Origin: Clostridiales bacterium | GTDB taxonomy: Bacteria > Bacillota > Clostridia > Saccharofermentanales > UBA5734 | NCBI GenBank assembly: GCA_003451915.1 | Contig: DMJC01000295.1 | Span: 1 to 8,744 of the forward strand | Direction: 5' to 3' | DNA length: 8,744 nucleotides | Shown: positions 5,858-8,744 of the stretch, in pieces | Layout of the letters: each line of letters starts with the position of its first letter | Numbering within the stretch: the first letter of the stretch is position 1 | Notes under the pieces: generated by a model | Database searches by the model: none | Seen by the model: only the letters and a program-made list of their open reading frames with translations | What the model was told of the DNA's origin: nothing | Program-made: the position numbers and the translations under genes

Positions 5858-6859
5858 GTGAAAACTGTTACAATCCAGGATGTCGCCAACGAAGCCCAAG
5901 TTTCGATCGCCACTGTATCGCGCGTGCTTAATGGCAAAGGTCCGGTTTCGCCCGAGAAACGCAAAGCCGTCATTGCGGCAGTCGAGAAGCTGGATTACAG
6001 CATGGATCAGGGCACCCGGGCGGATCGCAAGGGCGCGCCGAATATTCTGCTGATGATCGTGCCGCGGATCTCCAATCCTTTTTACAGCGAAATCATCCAC
6101 GGTTTTCAGAACAATGCTTATCGCCACGGCTATGAAGTGCTGCTGTGCCAATCCATGAACAACCCCCGCCGGACGGAGGAGTACATCAACCTGCTGAAAA
6201 GCCGCGTCGTCGTCGGTGCCGTGACGCTTGATCCTTCTGCCAATCTCGATGTTTTCGCCACAGTCGGCCGCAATTACCCGATCGTGCAGTGCTGTGAATA
6301 TAATAAATCGCTGGATTACTCCTATGTCAGCATCGACAGTGTGATGGCCGCCCGCCGTGCTGTGCAGTTCATCCAGTCGGTCGGTTACAGTAAAATCGCC
6401 CTGATCAATTCCAGTCTTCAATATAAATATGCACAGGATCGCCAGGCCGGCTACGAACAAGCCATAGCCGAAGCCGGCCTGATCACCAGGCCCGAATGGA
6501 TTGTCCATATTTCGGATGTCAATTATTCGCTGGCGGTCAGCGCAGCCGAGCAGCTGCTGCGCCTTAAAGACCGCCCTGATGCGATTTTTGCAGTATCTGA
6601 CGTAATCGCCGCGGCAGTCATCAAGGTCGCTCATAAATTAAAAATCGCTGTACCCCAGGAATTGGGTGTCGTCGGCTTTGATAATACGGAAATTTCCCTG
6701 ATGATGGAGCCTTCGATCACCACAATCAACCAGCCACGCTACGAAATAGGTTCCTATGCCTGCGACTTGCTGATTGAACAGATCAAAAATCCCAAAGCTC
6801 CCGCCCGCCAACTGCTGCTCAACACTGAGCTTATCGCCAGAGAAAGCACGATGCGATAA
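5858..6859 (+). CDS. LacI-family transcriptional regulator, divergent to importer operon
   Basis: A 333-residue LacI-family repressor. Residues 4-26 form the helix-turn-helix (VTIQDVANEAQVSIATVSRV); the effector domain starts near ILLMIVPRISNPFYSEIIHG and carries DAIFAVSDVIAAA, LGVVGFDNTEIS and PSITTINQPRYEIGSYA. The recognition segment SIATVSR is identical to that of the other regulator in the window. The hinge (DYSMDQGTRADRKG, residues 46-59) lacks the usual PN and the intercalating Leu. The start is a GTG; only weak purine runs (GGAAG at 5839, GAGATG at 5845) precede it, so low-level translation is likely, as suits a repressor. An imperfect inverted repeat (TGTGAAAACTGTTACA, 5857-5872) overlaps the start codon and could mediate autoregulation. 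It stands between the importer operon and the DUF6379/TIM-barrel pair and may control both. Confidence 0.94.
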   Translation: MKTVTIQDVANEAQVSIATVSRVLNGKGPVSPEKRKAVIAAVEKLDYSMDQGTRADRKGAPNILLMIVPRISNPFYSEIIHGFQNNAYRHGYEVLLCQSMNNPRRTEEYINLLKSRVVVGAVTLDPSANLDVFATVGRNYPIVQCCEYNKSLDYSYVSIDSVMAARRAVQFIQSVGYSKIALINSSLQYKYAQDRQAGYEQAIAEAGLITRPEWIVHISDVNYSLAVSAAEQLLRLKDRPDAIFAVSDVIAAAVIKVAHKLKIAVPQELGVVGFDNTEISLMMEPSITTINQPRYEIGSYACDLLIEQIKNPKAPARQLLLNTELIARESTMR

Positions 6860-6887
6860 TATAAGGTACCAGATACGCCGATCTCAA

Positions 6888-6906
6888 ATTTTCATATTGT
6901 GAAAAT
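6888..6906 (+). terminator. Inverted repeat after the regulator gene: terminator or operator
   Basis: ATTTTCA and TGAAAAT are perfect 7-bp arms around TATTG, followed directly by ATTTTTCTTTTC. As RNA this is an A/U-rich hairpin with a U-rich tail, 28 bases past the LacI-family stop, so it may be a weak terminator. The same TTTTCA/TGAAAA words appear in the divergent control region and it lies just before the DUF6379 gene, so it may equally be an operator for the downstream pair. Confidence 0.5.
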
Positions 6907-6923
6907 ATTTTTCTTTTCAGTTG

Positions 6924-6952
6924 TTCTTATTCCTGGCTGAACCCTGTAAAAT
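6924..6952 (+). promoter_or_regulatory. Possible promoter of the DUF6379/TIM-barrel pair
   Basis: TAAAAT at 6947-6952 is a fair -10 box. At 17-base spacing the only -35 candidate is TTCTTA (6924-6929), which is poor; the better TTGTTC at 6921-6926 has a 20-base spacer. The gap between genes and the strong ribosome binding site suggest a promoter here, but the boxes are weak and the pair might also be read from the regulator promoter. Confidence 0.3.
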
Positions 6953-6983
6953 GGAATCAGGTTCAGGAAAGGAGCTTTTATTT

Positions 6984-7376
6984 ATGATGTATGAAAAGTA
7001 TATCCTGTGTAAAGACAGTCTCCAGAACATCAGCCAGAATGGCGAGACAACAGGCTTCAGCCTGCAGATCCGCATTCCTTATTACCGGGGCGTCCCTTTG
7101 TCGATGGTCGAAGACCTGAAAGTCGTCATTGACAGCACAGAGTATCGCGGTGATGCGCTGCGCTTCACAGTCGGCGGCGGCACGTTCAGCCTGGCCGAAA
7201 TGCCGACAGTGACTTTCTTTCGCTGGGAGTTCGGTGAAAAAGCGACCCTTCAGGTCAGCAAAGCCGGCGGACTGCCCGCCGGTGATCACAAGGTCGAAGT
7301 CTATGTCTTACTGCGAATCAGCTACATGCCCTGGCGCGGTTACACCAAAGCCTGGGCAGACATGCAGCTAGCCTGA
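6984..7376 (+). CDS. DUF6379 protein, C-glycoside deglycosidase beta-subunit-like
   Basis: A 130-residue soluble protein with alternating hydrophobic strands, consistent with the small beta-sandwich of DUF6379, the family containing the beta subunit of C-glycoside deglycosidases (DfgB/CarC type). Recognised features are GFSLQIRIPYYRGVPLSMVEDLKV (residues 24-47), VGGGTFSLAEM (63-73), WEFGEKATLQV (81-91), GGLPAGDHKVEV (95-106) and RISYMPWRGY (111-120). In known pairs the beta subunit binds the alpha subunit and helps form the active site. I chose the ATG at 6984 because AAAGGAG ends 9 bases before it; the next codon is also ATG. The upstream TTG at 6921 lacks such a site. The TIM-barrel partner begins 13 bases after the stop. 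The family call comes from remembered motifs, not a search. Confidence 0.8.
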   Translation: MMYEKYILCKDSLQNISQNGETTGFSLQIRIPYYRGVPLSMVEDLKVVIDSTEYRGDALRFTVGGGTFSLAEMPTVTFFRWEFGEKATLQVSKAGGLPAGDHKVEVYVLLRISYMPWRGYTKAWADMQLA

Positions 7377-7381
7377 GGAGG
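7376..7381 (+). promoter_or_regulatory. Ribosome binding site touching the DUF6379 stop codon
   Basis: AGGAGG begins on the last base of the TGA stop of the DUF6379 gene and lies 8 bases before the ATG at 7390. It predicts strong, coupled translation of the two genes, as suits subunits of one enzyme. Confidence 0.85.
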
Positions 7382-7389
7382 ATACTGAT

Positions 7390-8379
7390 ATGGCAATCAA
7401 ACAAGGTGTTTCTTTGTATAGCTACCAGGAAAACTATTATCTGGGCAAACTTGATCTCGAAGGCTGCATTGCCGCTGCCAAAGCAGCCGGAGCTGACGGC
7501 ATTGAACTGATCCCTGAGCAGATGCCGGTCGGCCGCTACCCCTATCCGACCGAAGCCGACGTCGATTGCTGGTTCGGCTGGATGGACAAGTACGGCACGA
7601 AACCGACCTGTATGGATATCTTTGATGATTGGAAACTTTATGGCAACCGCGCCCTGCGCGTCGGTGAAAAGGTTGATTTTCTGATAGACTGCTTAAAACG
7701 AGCCAATCAACTCGGATTTTATATCGTCCGCGCTCAGAACTCGCTCGAAATCGAAGCGGTCGAAGCCGCAATCGGCGCTGCCGAACATTACAATGTGATC
7801 ATGGGTTTCGAAAATCATGCACCGCTGATTTTAAAATCTGAACGAAACGAGCAGTTGATTGAACTCATTGAGCGGACAGGCACGCAGTATGTCAAGATTC
7901 TGCCCGACTTTGGCATTTTTGAAACGCGTGCCAATCATCTGCAGCTGGATAAGTTCGTTCGTCAAGGCATGCCGCAGAAATTTGCTGATTATCTGATGGA
8001 AGCCAGCATTCAGAAACTGCCCGAACCGCAAATCCGCGCTGACCTGAAAAAAATGGATGCACCGCAGTCAGTCGAGCTGCTCATCCGTATGAATACCAAT
8101 CATTACAATGATCCCAATCTTCTCAAGGAAATGGCACCGTATCTGGCACCGCATTTCCATGCCAAATTCTATGAAATGGATGAGAATTATAACGAGACGT
8201 CCATCGACTACGCCGGCCCGATCAAAGTCCTGAAAGAAATAGGCTGGGATGGCTACCTGTCGAGCGAGTTCGAAGGGAAGCGCCCGTTCCACGACATTGA
8301 AATGGGCGAGTACTATGTCGACGAAGTCGAGCAGGTCCGCCGGCAGCAGGAGATGATCAGAAGGCTCGCAAATGAGTGA
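7390..8379 (+). CDS. TIM-barrel sugar phosphate isomerase/epimerase-type protein, C-glycoside deglycosidase alpha-subunit-like
   Basis: A 329-residue protein of the xylose-isomerase-like TIM-barrel superfamily. It starts MAIKQGVSLYSYQENYYLGKL and shows barrel strands at GADGIELIP (34-42), GFYIVRAQ (109-116) and VIMGFENHAP (136-145). Likely divalent-metal ligands, by position at strand ends, are E141 (FENHAP), D173 (LPDFG), H257 (HFHAKFYEM) and E293 (SSEFEG); H143 is a candidate general base. Length and motifs fit the alpha subunit (DfgA/CarB type) that breaks the bond between a 3-keto sugar and its aglycone. The DUF6379 gene directly upstream strongly supports this. The natural substrate could be a C-glycoside or a 3-keto O-glycoside; sequence alone does not decide. 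The ATG at 7390 has AGGAGG 8 bases before it. Its TGA stop lies inside the first unit of a 7-bp repeat array. Confidence 0.85.
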   Translation: MAIKQGVSLYSYQENYYLGKLDLEGCIAAAKAAGADGIELIPEQMPVGRYPYPTEADVDCWFGWMDKYGTKPTCMDIFDDWKLYGNRALRVGEKVDFLIDCLKRANQLGFYIVRAQNSLEIEAVEAAIGAAEHYNVIMGFENHAPLILKSERNEQLIELIERTGTQYVKILPDFGIFETRANHLQLDKFVRQGMPQKFADYLMEASIQKLPEPQIRADLKKMDAPQSVELLIRMNTNHYNDPNLLKEMAPYLAPHFHAKFYEMDENYNETSIDYAGPIKVLKEIGWDGYLSSEFEGKRPFHDIEMGEYYVDEVEQVRRQQEMIRRLANE

Positions 8380-8441
8380 AAAGTGAAAGGTGAAGGGTAT
8401 TCAAACATTCCTTCCTTCACCTTTCACTTTTCACCTTTTAC
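8376..8441. repeat. Inverted array of 7-bp repeats forming a 21-bp stem between convergent genes
   Basis: The left arm 8376-8396 consists of GTGAAAA, GTGAAAG and GTGAAGG in tandem. The right arm 8414-8434 is its exact complement (CCTTCAC, CTTTCAC, TTTTCAC). A 17-base spacer separates them. One further unit (CTTTTAC, 8435-8441) and another TTTTCAC follow on the right. The arms would form a perfect 21-bp RNA stem. Position between convergent genes suggests a two-way terminator or barrier. Heptamer repeats of this kind are known as short tandem repeats scattered in some bacterial genomes, so it may also be a member of a dispersed family. Confidence 0.85.
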
Positions 8442-8451
8442 TTTTCACCTA

Positions 8452-8468
8452 CCTGAGCCTCGCTCGGG
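8452..8468 (-). terminator. Short hairpin just after the oxidoreductase stop
   Basis: On the minus strand CCCGAGC and GCTCAGG pair with one C-A mismatch around a 3-nt loop, starting 2 bases after the TGA at 8471-8473. No T-tract follows, but the large 7-bp-repeat stem lies immediately downstream. It may assist termination of the oxidoreductase transcript. Confidence 0.4.
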
Positions 8469-8470
8469 TT

Positions 8471-8744
8471 TCACTTCGCAAAATGAACAACCGTGCCTTT
8501 TTCGCTCGATTCGAAAGCAGCTTCCATCAGCTTGAGAACGCGCAGGGCCTGATCCGGCGTGACGATCTGGGTGGCAGTGCCGTCGATGACATCGACCAGG
8601 TTGCTGTAAAGCTCGTTGTTGTCAAAATCGACTGTCGGCAGAGCATATTCCGCTGTTGAAGCGGCATCACGCGGGGCCATGGTCTTGGTCAGTCCGGCGC
8701 CGGCCAGGATCGGCAGGGCGTCCTTGTCTTCCCAGGAGTTGAGC
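8471..8744 (-). CDS. Gfo/Idh/MocA-type oxidoreductase, C-terminal end only
   Basis: The frame is open from the right edge to a TGA at 8471-8473, giving the last 90 residues; the N-terminal NAD(P)-binding Rossmann domain and the catalytic Lys would lie outside the window. The visible end has the usual closing pattern of this family: FDNNELYSNLVDVIDG, then IVTPDQALRVLKLMEAAFESSEKGTVVHF, where the G/E-x-ALRV-helix-SxxxG element is typical. An ATG at 8680 is internal and is not the start. Such enzymes oxidise sugar hydroxyls with NAD(P); in C-glycoside breakdown one makes the 3-keto sugar that the alpha/beta pair cleaves. It converges with that pair rather than sharing its operon. Family assignment is good; specific function is inferred from context. 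Confidence 0.75.
   Translation of the reverse strand, partial: LNSWEDKDALPILAGAGLTKTMAPRDAASTAEYALPTVDFDNNELYSNLVDVIDGTATQIVTPDQALRVLKLMEAAFESSEKGTVVHFAK

Noticed and set aside
5848..5931. Cys-rich 27-codon frame from an ATG ten bases before the GTG of the second regulator
   Set aside because: Most of it overlaps the regulator helix-turn-helix in another frame; its Cys codons follow from the overlapping sequence and nothing else supports translation.
5822..6634. Open frame of 270 codons antisense to the second LacI-family gene
   Set aside because: It lies wholly opposite a clear LacI-family gene and its composition (Asp-, Arg- and His-rich without domain motifs) is that of a shadow frame.
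8390..8659. Open frame of 89 codons on the plus strand at the right end
   Set aside because: It begins inside the 7-bp-repeat stem and continues antisense to the oxidoreductase end, with no supporting signals.

Overview
The window looks like a carbohydrate-use locus from a Gram-positive anaerobe, probably a clostridial member of the Bacillota. The signs are strong AGGAGG-type ribosome binding sites, a lipoprotein binding protein with LplB/YtcP-type permeases, LacI-family regulators, sigma-A promoters (one with perfect consensus boxes), and base composition of roughly half G+C by eye. No RNA gene, insertion sequence, integrase or CRISPR array was seen. Genus and substrate cannot be read from the window.

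Layout. Bases 5471 down to 1 (minus strand) form one apparent operon. In transcription order it has a consensus promoter with a leader of about 130 nt, a solute-binding lipoprotein, a strong intergenic hairpin, two ABC permeases, a second hairpin, a LacI-family regulator, and a YdjC/ChbG-like carbohydrate deacetylase homologue that overlaps the regulator by ATGA and runs off the left edge. No ATPase is encoded here, so the importer probably uses a shared MsmX-type ATPase made elsewhere. Bases 5306-5857 are a divergent regulatory region rich in TGAAA/TTTCA elements.

On the plus strand follow a second LacI-family regulator (5858-6859), then a two-gene unit: a small DUF6379 protein resembling the beta subunit of C-glycoside deglycosidases (6984-7376) and a TIM-barrel sugar phosphate isomerase/epimerase-type protein resembling the alpha subunit (7390-8379). 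Converging on this pair, separated by a 21-bp stem built of 7-bp repeats, is the C-terminal end of a Gfo/Idh/MocA-type oxidoreductase (minus strand, 8471 to the right edge).

How they may work together (inference). The lipoprotein and permeases import a glycoside or oligosaccharide. An oxidoreductase of the kind at the right edge can oxidise the sugar C3-OH to a ketone. The alpha/beta pair can then break the glycosidic C-C or C-O bond of the 3-keto sugar by elimination. The deacetylase homologue may process a modified sugar. The two regulators carry the same recognition-helix sequence (SIATVSR) and may share operators. The most notable content is this likely C-glycoside or 3-keto-glycoside cleavage module beside a dedicated importer, together with an unusual operator and hinge-helix pattern in the regulators.
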